A stretch of DNA of 64,000 nt from Antrihabitans stalactiti (GTDB lineage Bacteria; Actinomycetota; Actinomycetes; Mycobacteriales; Mycobacteriaceae): NCBI RefSeq assembly GCF_012932915.1, contig NZ_VCQU01000001.1, forward strand, positions 868,001-932,000. Direction: 5' to 3'. The notes under the pieces were generated by a model. That model saw nothing but the letters and a program-made list of their open reading frames with translations. It ran no database searches and was not told the origin of the DNA. A program made the translations under genes and the position numbers. Positions 47,937 to 55,823 of this stretch are shown here, in pieces (positions within the stretch are counted from its first letter, which is position 1; the number at the start of each line of letters is the position of its first letter).

Positions 47937-47971
47937 CTTGCCGACCATTCCAGCGAGGAATGGTCGGCAAG
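47937..47971 (-). other. Strong hairpin between rpsB and tsf
   Basis: Arms CTTGCCGACCATTCC and GGAATGGTCGGCAAG (15 bp, perfect) flank a 5-base loop. It lies in the 118-base rpsB-tsf gap. A few T residues occur downstream on the minus strand but no run. It is probably a partial terminator or processing site that sets the S2 to EF-Ts ratio. Confidence 0.6.
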
Positions 47972-47997
47972 GTGAACGCTCGACATAACTGCGTGGA

Positions 47998-48855
47998 TCA
48001 GGCTTCGGCTGGTGCCTCTGCCGGTGCGGCTTCTGCCGGTGCTGCTGCCTCGGCGGGTGCTGCTGCGTCGACGGCGGGAGTTGCGCCGGCGAGCTGCTCG
48101 AGCTCCCATTCGGCGAGGGGCTCGCCCGCGCCGACCTCAGGCTTTGCGTCGTCCGACGTGCTCAGCCCTGCACGGGCCTGAACTCCCTCGGCAACCGCAG
48201 ACGCGACGACCTTGGTGAGCAGAGCGGCCGAACGGATCGCGTCGTCGTTCCCCGGAATCGGGTAATCGACCAGGTCGGGATCGCAGTTGGTGTCCAGGAT
48301 CGCGATGACCGGGATGTTCAGCTTGCGAGCCTCGCCGACAGCGATGTGCTCCTTGTTGGTGTCGACAACCCAGATCGCCGACGGAACCTTCGCCATGTCC
48401 CGGATACCACCGAGGGTGCGGTCCAGCTTGGTCATCTCACGCGTGAGCATGAGGATTTCCTTCTTGGTGCGACCCTCGAAGCCACCGGTCTGCTCCATGG
48501 CCTCGAGCTCCTTCAGGCGCTGCAGGCGCTTGTGGACGGTCGAGAAGTTGGTGAGCATGCCGCCGAGCCAGCGCTGGTTCACGTAAGGCATCCCGACTCG
48601 GGTTGCCTCGGCCGCGATGGACTCCTGGGCCTGCTTCTTGGTGCCGACGAACAGGACCGTGCCGCCGTGGGCAACGGTCTCCTTGACGAATTCGTACGCC
48701 TTGTCGATGTACGTCAGCGTCTGCTGCAAGTCGATGATGTAGATGCCGTTGCGATCGGTGAAGATGAATCGCTTCATCTTGGGATTCCAACGACGGGTCT
48801 GATGCCCGAAGTGCGCGCCGCTGTCGAGCAGCTGCTTCATTGTTACAACAGCCAT
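47998..48855 (-). CDS. rpsB: 30S ribosomal protein S2
   Basis: 285 residues. It starts [19 protein letters not shown] and has [13 protein letters not shown] and [17 protein letters not shown], all S2 signatures. The C-terminal 35 residues are an Ala/Pro/Glu-rich extension common in actinobacterial S2. ATG at 48855; a longer in-frame reading reaches 48966 but lacks S2 similarity. It heads the rpsB-tsf operon. Confidence 0.98.
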   Translation of the reverse strand: MAVVTMKQLLDSGAHFGHQTRRWNPKMKRFIFTDRNGIYIIDLQQTLTYIDKAYEFVKETVAHGGTVLFVGTKKQAQESIAAEATRVGMPYVNQRWLGGMLTNFSTVHKRLQRLKELEAMEQTGGFEGRTKKEILMLTREMTKLDRTLGGIRDMAKVPSAIWVVDTNKEHIAVGEARKLNIPVIAILDTNCDPDLVDYPIPGNDDAIRSAALLTKVVASAVAEGVQARAGLSTSDDAKPEVGAGEPLAEWELEQLAGATPAVDAAAPAEAAAPAEAAPAEAPAEA

Positions 48856-49064
48856 AGCTGTGTTTACTCTCTTTCGTTGCCGGTTGTCGCAGGTAGACGG
48901 TGTCGTTCCTGCCCTGGCACCCGCCTGGCCGCAGGACCCGACGAATCGGGACCAGCCAGCGACCATTCAATGCGGGCGCGCGAAGTCGGACTGTGTCAAG
49001 CACAGACCGCGTCGTTAGTGTACGGCTTCGAATGAGCAGGGCCTAACCGGGCAACTTCCCCCCA
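48856..49064 (-). promoter_or_regulatory. Leader/promoter region of rpsB
   Basis: No gene is seen in this gap. On the minus strand TTGACA at 48994-48999 is a good -35 hexamer, but a matching -10 box is weak. This leaves about 100-140 bases of possible 5' leader before rpsB, where S2 autoregulation would act. No known leader fold was recognised. Confidence 0.35.
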
Positions 49065-49117
49065 CACCCTTGTGAGTCTTTTAGGAGTCCAGGGACTCCT
49101 AAAGACTCACAAGGGTG
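49065..49117. terminator. Near-perfect 53-base palindrome after choD
   Basis: Arms of about 25 bases, CACCCTTGTGAGTCTTTT then AGGAGTCC, mirrored with one base missing in the right arm, and a minimal loop. It begins 3 bases past the choD stop and probably insulates choD from rpsB. The arms contain T-runs on both sides rather than after the stem. A degenerate copy of one arm is at 33816-33846, so it is a repeated element. Confidence 0.6.
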
Positions 49118-49120
49118 GAG

Positions 49121-50839
49121 CTATACGGCCGTTGTCGGGTGCTTGACCTCGATGATCGGCAACCGCAGCGCGCCGGGCGCACCTTCGGGAACGACCGGGT
49201 GATTCGGAGCGATCGGCTGGATCCGCTGATATCCGTCGCCCTGCAGCGGCCGGAGATCGACCTCACCCTTGTTCGGCCACAGCGACGCCGCGCGTTCCGC
49301 CTGCGCGCTGATCGTCAGCGACGGATTCACACCGAGGTTGGCGGAGACGGACGAACCGTCGACAACGCTGAGCGTGGGGTAGCCGTAGACGCGGTGGTAC
49401 GGGTCGATGAAACCGGTCGAGGCATCCGCTCCGATGGCGCAGCCACCCAGGAAATGTGCGGTAAGCGGGATGTTGACCAGTTCACCCCAGGTTCCACCAG
49501 GAATGCCGTCGATCTTCTTGGCGATCCGGCGGGTCGCGTCGTTGCCTTCAGGAATCCAGGTCGGGTTCGGTTCGCCGTGACCTTGTTTGCTCGACAACTT
49601 CCGACCGAACAGGCCGCGCTTTGTGAACGTGACGATGGAGTTGTCCAGGTGCTGCATGATCAGCGTGATGATCGTGCGCTCGCTCCAGTTCTTCACCGAC
49701 AGAACGCGCGCGAACTGCAGCGGATGGGCGAACATCAGGCCGAAGAACTTCAGCCACCGCGGGATGCGGCCGCCGCCATCGGTCATCAACGTCTGCAACA
49801 GACCCATTGCGTTGGAGCCCTTGCCATAGCGGACCGGCTCGATATGCGTATTCGCCGAGGGGTGGAACGACGACGTGATCGCAACACCGTGCGTCAGGTC
49901 CATATCCGGATCGACCTTGAATTTCGCTGCGCCGCAGATGGATTCCGAGTTGGTCCGCGTCAGGACGCCGAGCTTGTCGGACATCGCAGGCAGCTTGCCC
50001 TCGTCCTTCATCTTGTGCAGCAAGTTCTGGGTGCCCCACGTTCCGGCCGCCAAGACCACGTTGCGCGCGGTCATCGTGGCCTTGCCCTTGCGGAACCACG
50101 CGCCGGTGTTTTCGGTCGAGACTTCCCAGATACCGTCGTCTCGTTGCTGCAGCGCGGTGACCTTCGTCAACGGATGCACCTGCGCGCCTGCGGTTTCCGC
50201 GAGCCCTAGGTAATTCTTCACGAGCGTGTTCTTTGCTCCGACGCGACAGCCGGTCATGCACGAGCCGCATTCGGTGCACCCCGTACGGTCCGGACCGACG
50301 CCGCCGAAGTAAGGGTCCGACACCGTCTTTCCCGGTTCACCGAAGAAGACGCCGACCGGGGTCTGCACGAACGTGTCGCCCACGCCCATCTCGTCTGCGA
50401 CTGCCTTGATGACATCGTCGGCCGGGGTCATATGCGGGTTCGTCACCACGCCGAGCATGCGTTGCGCCTGCTGATAGTGCGGCGTCAACTCGTCGCGCCA
50501 GTCCGTTATCCCGGACCATTGCGCGTCGGCGAAGAACGGCTCCGGCGGGATGTAGAGCGTGTTGGCGTAGTTCAACGACCCGCCGCCGACGCCGGCGCCA
50601 CCGAGGACGAGCACGTCACGCAACAGATGGATTCGCTGGATGCCGAACATCTTCAGCTTGGGCGCCCAAATGAAGTGGCGCAGATCCCAACTCGTCTTGG
50701 GTAGTTCGTCGTCGGAGTAACGGCGACCGGCTTCGAGCACGCCGACCCGGTATCCCTTCTCCGTCAAACGCAGCGCAGACACGCTGCCACCAAATCCTGA
50801 TCCGACGATCAACACGTCGTAATCGGGGTCACTCGACAC
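49121..50839 (-). CDS. choD: ChoD-type GMC oxidoreductase (putative cholesterol oxidase)
   Basis: 572 residues, close throughout to M. tuberculosis ChoD (Rv3409c). The FAD-binding motif is VLIVGSGFGGSVSALRLTEKGYR (as VLIVGSGFGGS), then LGGAGVGGGSLNYANTLY, a cysteine cluster CTECGSCMTGCRVGAKN, and the C-terminal LTAHFLGGCAIG with a catalytic His. ChoD homologues are annotated as 3-beta-hydroxysteroid oxidases, but the true activity of this group is debated. ATG at 50839. It has a TTGACA-17-TAGTGT promoter overlapping a dyad shared with a divergent MerR gene. Confidence 0.9.
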   Translation of the reverse strand: MSSDPDYDVLIVGSGFGGSVSALRLTEKGYRVGVLEAGRRYSDDELPKTSWDLRHFIWAPKLKMFGIQRIHLLRDVLVLGGAGVGGGSLNYANTLYIPPEPFFADAQWSGITDWRDELTPHYQQAQRMLGVVTNPHMTPADDVIKAVADEMGVGDTFVQTPVGVFFGEPGKTVSDPYFGGVGPDRTGCTECGSCMTGCRVGAKNTLVKNYLGLAETAGAQVHPLTKVTALQQRDDGIWEVSTENTGAWFRKGKATMTARNVVLAAGTWGTQNLLHKMKDEGKLPAMSDKLGVLTRTNSESICGAAKFKVDPDMDLTHGVAITSSFHPSANTHIEPVRYGKGSNAMGLLQTLMTDGGGRIPRWLKFFGLMFAHPLQFARVLSVKNWSERTIITLIMQHLDNSIVTFTKRGLFGRKLSSKQGHGEPNPTWIPEGNDATRRIAKKIDGIPGGTWGELVNIPLTAHFLGGCAIGADASTGFIDPYHRVYGYPTLSVVDGSSVSANLGVNPSLTISAQAERAASLWPNKGEVDLRPLQGDGYQRIQPIAPNHPVVPEGAPGALRLPIIEVKHPTTAV

Positions 50840-50878
50840 AGTTCCTCCAGGGCTGGGAGAAGACGCTTGTGATCGCTG

Positions 50879-50907
50879 ACACTATCGATGACAGTAACTA
50901 CTGTCAA
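50879..50907 (-). promoter_or_regulatory. choD promoter with overlapping MerR-type dyad
   Basis: On the minus strand TTGACA (50902-50907) and TAGTGT (50879-50884) are separated by 17 bases. The perfect dyad TGACAGTA-AC-TACTGTCA (50889-50906) overlaps the -35 box and spacer and also lies just before the MerR gene. It is a likely operator for that regulator. Confidence 0.6.
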
Positions 50908-50936
50908 TGAGCCGAATTGGCTGTTACCCTGCAGCG

Positions 50937-51620
50937 GTGGCCGAGTTCACGATTGGCGAGCTGTCCGAGCACACCGGGGTAGCGACCCGCACGATTCGCT
51001 ATTACCAATCGATCGGACTGCTGACAAAGCCCGCGCGCAACGGCAAAGAGGCGCTGTACACCGACCGCCATGCCGAACGGCTGCAATTGATTGCCGACAT
51101 GCGCGCAAGGCGAATGAAGCTCGACGCGATCGCCGACGTCTTCGAATCCGATGCTCTCACACGCAATTCCGCCGCCGACTGGCTCGGACTCGACAACTTG
51201 CGGGTCGGCCCGTGGTCGGAGAGCCGCTCCCGAAGCTACGACGAAGCCACGCTGACCGAACTACTCGGTGACCGTCGCGCAGAGATCCTCGACGACCTGG
51301 TTGCCGAGAACTATCTGCATTTCGCCCAAGGCCAGTGGCACGTCGACGACTTCCCAGTGTTCAAAGCGGCGTTGGTGCTCTATGACGCGGGCGTGAGCGT
51401 GGCAGTCGCCGCCAGGATGCGCAAGGTGTTGCGCACAAGGCTCGCCAGTCTCGCAGACGAGCTTGTCGACGTGGTCGAGTCGGAAGCCGGCGCCGGCTAC
51501 GCAGGCGAGGGAACAGCGACCGATTTAGCGCAGCACCTGGACCGCTTTCGCCCCATCGCCTGGGAGTCGGCGGGCGACGTGCTCGCCCAGGAAATCGATC
51601 GGGCAATCAGCGAGCGCTGA
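50937..51620 (+). CDS. MerR-family transcriptional regulator
   Basis: 227 residues from the GTG at 50937. The MerR helix-turn-helix is at the very N-terminus (FTIGELSEHTGVATRTIRYYQSIGLL, cited as FTIGELSEHTGVATRTIRYY), followed by a C-terminal ligand region with no clear metal-binding cysteines. An ATG at 50907 would add ten residues but would place the start codon on the operator dyad, so the GTG is preferred. It probably regulates itself and choD. It converges on the GMC gene with a 4-base gap. Confidence 0.85.
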   Translation: MAEFTIGELSEHTGVATRTIRYYQSIGLLTKPARNGKEALYTDRHAERLQLIADMRARRMKLDAIADVFESDALTRNSAADWLGLDNLRVGPWSESRSRSYDEATLTELLGDRRAEILDDLVAENYLHFAQGQWHVDDFPVFKAALVLYDAGVSVAVAARMRKVLRTRLASLADELVDVVESEAGAGYAGEGTATDLAQHLDRFRPIAWESAGDVLAQEIDRAISER

Positions 51621-51624
51621 GGCG

Positions 51625-53235
51625 TCAGGGATTGAGGATGAGGTCGGCGCACCTTTCGCCGATCATGATGGCCGGAGCGTTGGTGTTGCCGCCGGTCACG
51701 CTGGGCATGATCGATGCGTCCGCGACGCGCAGACCGTCGATTCCGAGCACTCGAAGTTGCGGATCCACGACCGCTCGCTCGTCGACACCCATCCGGACCG
51801 AACCAACCGGGTGATAGACGGTGTGGATGCGATTCGGCAGCTCTTCACGTAAAGCCGCTTCGCTGTTGTACTTCGGACCCGGGATGATTTCGCCCTCGTT
51901 GTCGCCGGTTCCCGCCATGATCTCCCGGACCATGTTGATGCCTTCGAGCAACACCTCGGCGTCCTTGGGCGCCGTCAAATACGCCGGATCGATGAGTGGT
52001 GCGGCCAACGGATCGGCAGAGGCCAGCCGAACGGTCCCTCGGCTCTCCGGGTAGATGAGCGCCGGGAAAATGCTCTGACCTGGCTTCTTGCTCTCGGGGA
52101 CGACTCGCGCGTCGGAGTCCGAGTTCGGGGACGGATACACCCAGTACAAGCTGAGCAATTGCAGGTCGGGGATCTCCTGCGCATGCGAGGTGCGAACGAA
52201 CGCGACGGATTCGAACGACGACCCTGCCGCCCACGACGTTCCTGGCCGAAAGCGCTCGGTCGCCAGTCCGCGCATGAAGTACGGCGCCGTCGGCTTACGC
52301 AGCGCGGACTTCATCTTGAACGACAGCGGAACGAAGAGGTGGTCGTGCAGGTTGTCACCAACCGGCAGATCGGCCTTCACACCGATACCGTGTTCTTTCA
52401 AATGACCTGCCGGACCGATCCCCGACAGCTGCAGAATCTGCGGTGACCCGTACGCGCCAGCGGACACCACGACCTCGCGCGACGCGCCGATCACCTGCTT
52501 GCCGCCCTTGACCAGGATTTCCACCCCCGTCGCGCGCGAGCCTTCGATGACGATCTTCGTGACCGTCGCATCCGTGAGCACGGTCAGATTGGGCAACGGA
52601 TCTTCGTGCAGGTAGCCCTTCGACGTCGAGTACCGCTTACCGTTCGCGGCGCTCTGCTGGAAGACGGCGACGCCTTCCTGGCTCGCACCGTTGTAGTCGT
52701 CGAGCTTCGGCACACCCAGCCGCGTCGCGGTGGCGTCCATGAAAGCGTGCGCCGCGTCGGTGATGGTGTGCTGGCGAGTGACCTTGATCGGACCGCCAGA
52801 CCCGCGCAACTCGCTGGCGCCGTCTTCCCAATCTTCCATTCGCTTGAAGTACGGCAGGACGTCCTCGTAGGACCAACCCTTACAGCCTTCGGCGGCCCAG
52901 TCGTCGAAATTCTTCTTGTTGCCACGGACGAACAACAGTCCGTTGACCGAGCTCGATCCGCCGAGTATTCGACCCCGCACCATTGGGATCTTGCGGTCGA
53001 GCGCATTGCGTTGCGGCGTCGACTTGTAGCCCCAGTCGAACAGCTTCTTCAGTTGTGGCGTCGAGTGCATGACAGAGATCGCGCCCGGGATCTGGAACAT
53101 CAGCTTGGCCCAGCCTTTGTTGTCCACTCCCCCCGCTTCGAGCAGCACCACGGACGCGCCGCTTTCAGCGAGCCTGCGGGCAACCGCACACCCCGCACTG
53201 CCTGCTCCTACAACGACGTAGTCGGCCTCGGTCAT
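51625..53235 (-). CDS. GMC-family FAD oxidoreductase (choline-dehydrogenase-like)
   Basis: 536 residues. The N-terminal FAD motif is VVVGAGSAGCAVARRL, then RGRILGGSSSVNGLLFVRG, and the C-terminal active site has HTVYHPVGSVRMG and GGNTNAPAIMIGE. It oxidises an alcohol to an aldehyde or ketone; the substrate is unknown. ATG at 53235 behind GGAG. A KstR-type box lies 44 bases upstream, suggesting steroid-linked control. It is a different subfamily from the choD gene nearby. Confidence 0.92.
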   Translation of the reverse strand: MTEADYVVVGAGSAGCAVARRLAESGASVVLLEAGGVDNKGWAKLMFQIPGAISVMHSTPQLKKLFDWGYKSTPQRNALDRKIPMVRGRILGGSSSVNGLLFVRGNKKNFDDWAAEGCKGWSYEDVLPYFKRMEDWEDGASELRGSGGPIKVTRQHTITDAAHAFMDATATRLGVPKLDDYNGASQEGVAVFQQSAANGKRYSTSKGYLHEDPLPNLTVLTDATVTKIVIEGSRATGVEILVKGGKQVIGASREVVVSAGAYGSPQILQLSGIGPAGHLKEHGIGVKADLPVGDNLHDHLFVPLSFKMKSALRKPTAPYFMRGLATERFRPGTSWAAGSSFESVAFVRTSHAQEIPDLQLLSLYWVYPSPNSDSDARVVPESKKPGQSIFPALIYPESRGTVRLASADPLAAPLIDPAYLTAPKDAEVLLEGINMVREIMAGTGDNEGEIIPGPKYNSEAALREELPNRIHTVYHPVGSVRMGVDERAVVDPQLRVLGIDGLRVADASIMPSVTGGNTNAPAIMIGERCADLILNP

Positions 53236-53278
53236 GCTTTTTCTCCATTCGGGAGTCGACGCACTGTGACTCTCGAAT

Positions 53279-53305
53279 TGTAACGTGTTCTAGTTACTAC
53301 TAGAA
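53279..53305 (-). promoter_or_regulatory. KstR-like box and overlapping dyad upstream of the GMC gene
   Basis: TGTAACGTGTTCTA (53279-53292) fits the published KstR consensus T-NN-AAC-NN-GTT-NN-A at every fixed position. Overlapping it, TTCTAGT-TACT-ACTAGAA (53288-53305) is a second perfect dyad with 7-base arms. The pair lies 44-70 bases before the GMC start codon and touches the stop codon of the preceding gene. Either may bind a TetR-family repressor. Confidence 0.5.
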
Positions 53306-54229
53306 GGCCGAGTCGACACCTCGGACCAATTGCACCAATCGAGTCCCGAATTTGTCGGTGAGCGCAGCGACGTCGTCGAGGAATTGGGGCCATTCCAGCC
53401 TCGGTACGGGATGCGGCGGCTCATCGACCGGCTTGAGGAAGTTGTCGTGGTGACACGGGATGAGCACCTTCGGTTGGAGCTGATCGCCGAGGCGGCCGAA
53501 GTAGTTCGGCGTTCCCTGCCGCGCAGCCAGGCATGCGACGAGGGCGTCGACGGGCTGCTGGCGCGCGAACGGCGCGTCCTCGAATCCCGCACTGGTGTGT
53601 AAGTAGAACGTCACGCCACCGAACGCGACGCGGTACGAGAACACCTGACCCCGCGGCCAGCGAAAAGGCGCACGCGGCATACCTTTTCCGCTCAGGTCGA
53701 TCACGTCGATCTTGCCCGCAAGCGGAACGATGCCGTGCTGGGACGCCACAGCCTCGACCGTGAACGGACCGATCGTCACGACCTCTCCGTCGGTGACGGT
53801 GTGCACTTGTTGGTCCGAAACCCCTTGCCTACGGCAGATTTCGGTCGTCGTTTTGCTGCCGTAGACGACCGCGCCCGGATTCGTGGCGGCGACGACGGCG
53901 ACGTCCATCGCATGGTCCCAATGGGTGTGGCCGACGAACGCCGCGGACACGCCGCCGAATTTTCGCTCGACAAGCGCTCTATCCGTCTTCGCCGAGCGGA
54001 AGAAGGTGTCGACGAATCCCGGATTGCTGACGAACGGGTCGAAGCAGATCTTGGTCCCGTCGTACTCGAGGATGATGCCCGCGCAACCGGTCCAGGTGAT
54101 CCTGGCGCCGATGGGCTCCGGACCGAGCCAGCCCGGCGCAGGCGCCTCCGTCGGGAAGATCTCAGGTTCAGCGCCGGCAGGTGCGGTCATCATCGGGGTC
54201 GCGCCAAGGCAGGCAATGCACACGGTCAA
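53300..54229 (-). CDS. Metallo-beta-lactamase-fold hydrolase
   Basis: 309 residues. The metal-binding motif HTHWDH is present, with later ligands around ASQHG and IPCHHDN. It resembles UlaG/RomA-like MBL proteins rather than true lactamases. The N-terminal ITWTGCAGIILEYDG is typical of that group. GTG start at 54229 is used because AAAGG precedes it; ATG codons at 54193 and 54190 are alternatives. It follows the TetR gene by 29 bases, so the two are probably co-transcribed. Substrate unknown. Confidence 0.82.
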   Translation of the reverse strand: MTVCIACLGATPMMTAPAGAEPEIFPTEAPAPGWLGPEPIGARITWTGCAGIILEYDGTKICFDPFVSNPGFVDTFFRSAKTDRALVERKFGGVSAAFVGHTHWDHAMDVAVVAATNPGAVVYGSKTTTEICRRQGVSDQQVHTVTDGEVVTIGPFTVEAVASQHGIVPLAGKIDVIDLSGKGMPRAPFRWPRGQVFSYRVAFGGVTFYLHTSAGFEDAPFARQQPVDALVACLAARQGTPNYFGRLGDQLQPKVLIPCHHDNFLKPVDEPPHPVPRLEWPQFLDDVAALTDKFGTRLVQLVRGVDSAF

Positions 54230-54258
54230 CTACCTTTCGTATCGACGTTTCACGCTTG

Positions 54259-54879
54259 CTACGAAATCTGCTGAGCGACAAGCTTTTCCAGGAGCTTGGT
54301 CAGATGGTCGACTACCTCGTCCACGGTAAAGTTCAGCTTGCCGTTGAGCGTCGCGATGATAATTTCGCGACAGGCTCCACCGTAGCCGTAGGCACCCATC
54401 CGCACGACTTCCCGCTGCCGCGGATCGTTCGGCATTTTCGGGTCCGCGCCGGTCCACAAATCGACAGCGAGATCGATGAATCGTTTGCGCTGGTGCGCGA
54501 GCCCGCCCGTATCGACCTCGACGAACAGCAGTCGAGCGAGCCTCGGATCGGACATGACAGTTCGAACGAAGTAGTCGACGGCGGGGCGTGGATTCGCCAT
54601 GCCGCCTGCGAGGACGTGCGGGATGAGGCCAGTGCCGAGGTCACGCAAGGTCTTGTTCACGACGGCTGTCGCCAAAGCATCGATCGATTCGAAACTTTCG
54701 TAGAAGTACCGCTTGTTGAGCTTCGCGTTTCGACAGACCTCTTCGATGGTGACCGCCGCGATCCCGCGCGTTCCGAACAAGTCGAAACCCGCGCTCACAA
54801 GTGCATGCTTGCGAATCCGTTGCCGTTCAACGGCACTCACACCCATCCTCGGACGATGCAACCCCGCCGGCTCAGCCAT
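54259..54879 (-). CDS. TetR-family transcriptional regulator
   Basis: 206 residues. The N-terminal helix-turn-helix is ALVSAGFDLFGTRGIAAVTI followed by NAKLNKRYFYESFESID, and the ligand domain is helical. The ATG at 54879 behind GGAGGG is the start. It is divergent from the membrane protein-P450-ferredoxin operon, which is the most likely target, and is followed by the MBL-fold gene. Confidence 0.9.
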   Translation of the reverse strand: MAEPAGLHRPRMGVSAVERQRIRKHALVSAGFDLFGTRGIAAVTIEEVCRNAKLNKRYFYESFESIDALATAVVNKTLRDLGTGLIPHVLAGGMANPRPAVDYFVRTVMSDPRLARLLFVEVDTGGLAHQRKRFIDLAVDLWTGADPKMPNDPRQREVVRMGAYGYGGACREIIIATLNGKLNFTVDEVVDHLTKLLEKLVAQQIS

Positions 54880-54896
54880 CGACCCTCCGATCACTC

Positions 54897-54942
54897 TTGA
54901 CACGGCATCGTACCTGAAATAGCTTGATCGCTAGTTGGTACG
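54897..54942 (+). promoter_or_regulatory. Promoter and possible operator of the membrane protein-P450 operon
   Basis: TTGACA (54897-54902) and TAGCTT (54920-54925) are spaced by 17 bases. CGTACC (54909-54914) and GGTACG (54937-54942) form a spread dyad around the -10 box, and TAGC-TTGATC-GCTA lies inside it. A site for the divergent TetR protein is likely. Transcription would start near 54932, which excludes the TTG start at 54924 for the next gene. Confidence 0.45.
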
Positions 54943-54971
54943 ACCTCGTGCCAGATATGGAGTGTTTACAC

Positions 54972-55823
54972 ATGAGCCTTCTCGCCGCTGCGAATTCGGG
55001 CGTCCTTCCGCCGCCGACCGACATGCACCCGAACATGACCGTTGCGTGGATCTATGTGGCGTTCACAGGAGTTGGCCTGGTCATCGCGCTGGCCTACGCC
55101 GTGGACGACGCTCGCCGGACTCGCAGCCCTCTATTCGCGTTGTTGCTGGTCAGCGGGCTGACAATCTTTCCATTTGCGATCGAGCCGGCCTACGACATCA
55201 TCATGGCCACCTGGTATCCGCCGGACCTGCCGATCCAACTTGTGACGATCCTCGGCCGTCCGATGGCCATCATGGTGCCGTTGATGTACGCATCGTCGGT
55301 ATCGCTCACCTGCTATGTGACATACCGAATGGTCGTGGCCGGCGTATCCGTCCGGTCCATGGTGCTGTTCCTCGGCGCACTGTCGGTCATCGAAGGCATC
55401 GGCGAAATGGTCGCCTCACACTTCGAGGTCATGCGGTACTACGGCAACCTCGCGACGATCTTCGACGTTCCGGTCCCGACGCTCGTGCAGAACGCCGGCA
55501 TGTTCTCGATCATCGGTGTCGCACTCGCGATGATCGTCCCGCACCTCTCTGGCTGGCGATGGTTGATCGTCCCGTTCGTGCCACCGATGCTGTACATCGG
55601 CTACGTCGTTTCGTGCACGCTGCCGAACTTCCTCGCCATTCACGGTCAAGCCGGACCTGTGCTGTTCTGGGTGCTCGCCGCACTATCGACTTTCCTCAAC
55701 GGCCTTGTCGCACTTGCAGTTTTGTACTTGCCGATCCCCAAGCAGTACCGCGACGACGCCGCGCTCCGAAAGTCGCTGCCCGCGAAGGTCGAACAGCCGT
55801 CACAGGTCGGGAGCCGATCATGA
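54972..55823 (+). CDS. Multi-spanning membrane protein, possibly AveC-like
   Basis: 283 residues from the ATG at 54972 (GGAG ahead; the ATG at 54957 is an alternative). About seven hydrophobic helices are visible, with conserved-looking polar stretches such as TWYPPDLPIQ, SHFEVMRYYGNLA and the proline-containing VPFVPPMLYIGY. The size, topology and position beside a P450 recall the spirocyclase AveC-like family of actinobacteria, but I could not confirm it. Its stop overlaps the P450 start (ATGA). Confidence 0.65.
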   Translation: MSLLAAANSGVLPPPTDMHPNMTVAWIYVAFTGVGLVIALAYAVDDARRTRSPLFALLLVSGLTIFPFAIEPAYDIIMATWYPPDLPIQLVTILGRPMAIMVPLMYASSVSLTCYVTYRMVVAGVSVRSMVLFLGALSVIEGIGEMVASHFEVMRYYGNLATIFDVPVPTLVQNAGMFSIIGVALAMIVPHLSGWRWLIVPFVPPMLYIGYVVSCTLPNFLAIHGQAGPVLFWVLAALSTFLNGLVALAVLYLPIPKQYRDDAALRKSLPAKVEQPSQVGSRS

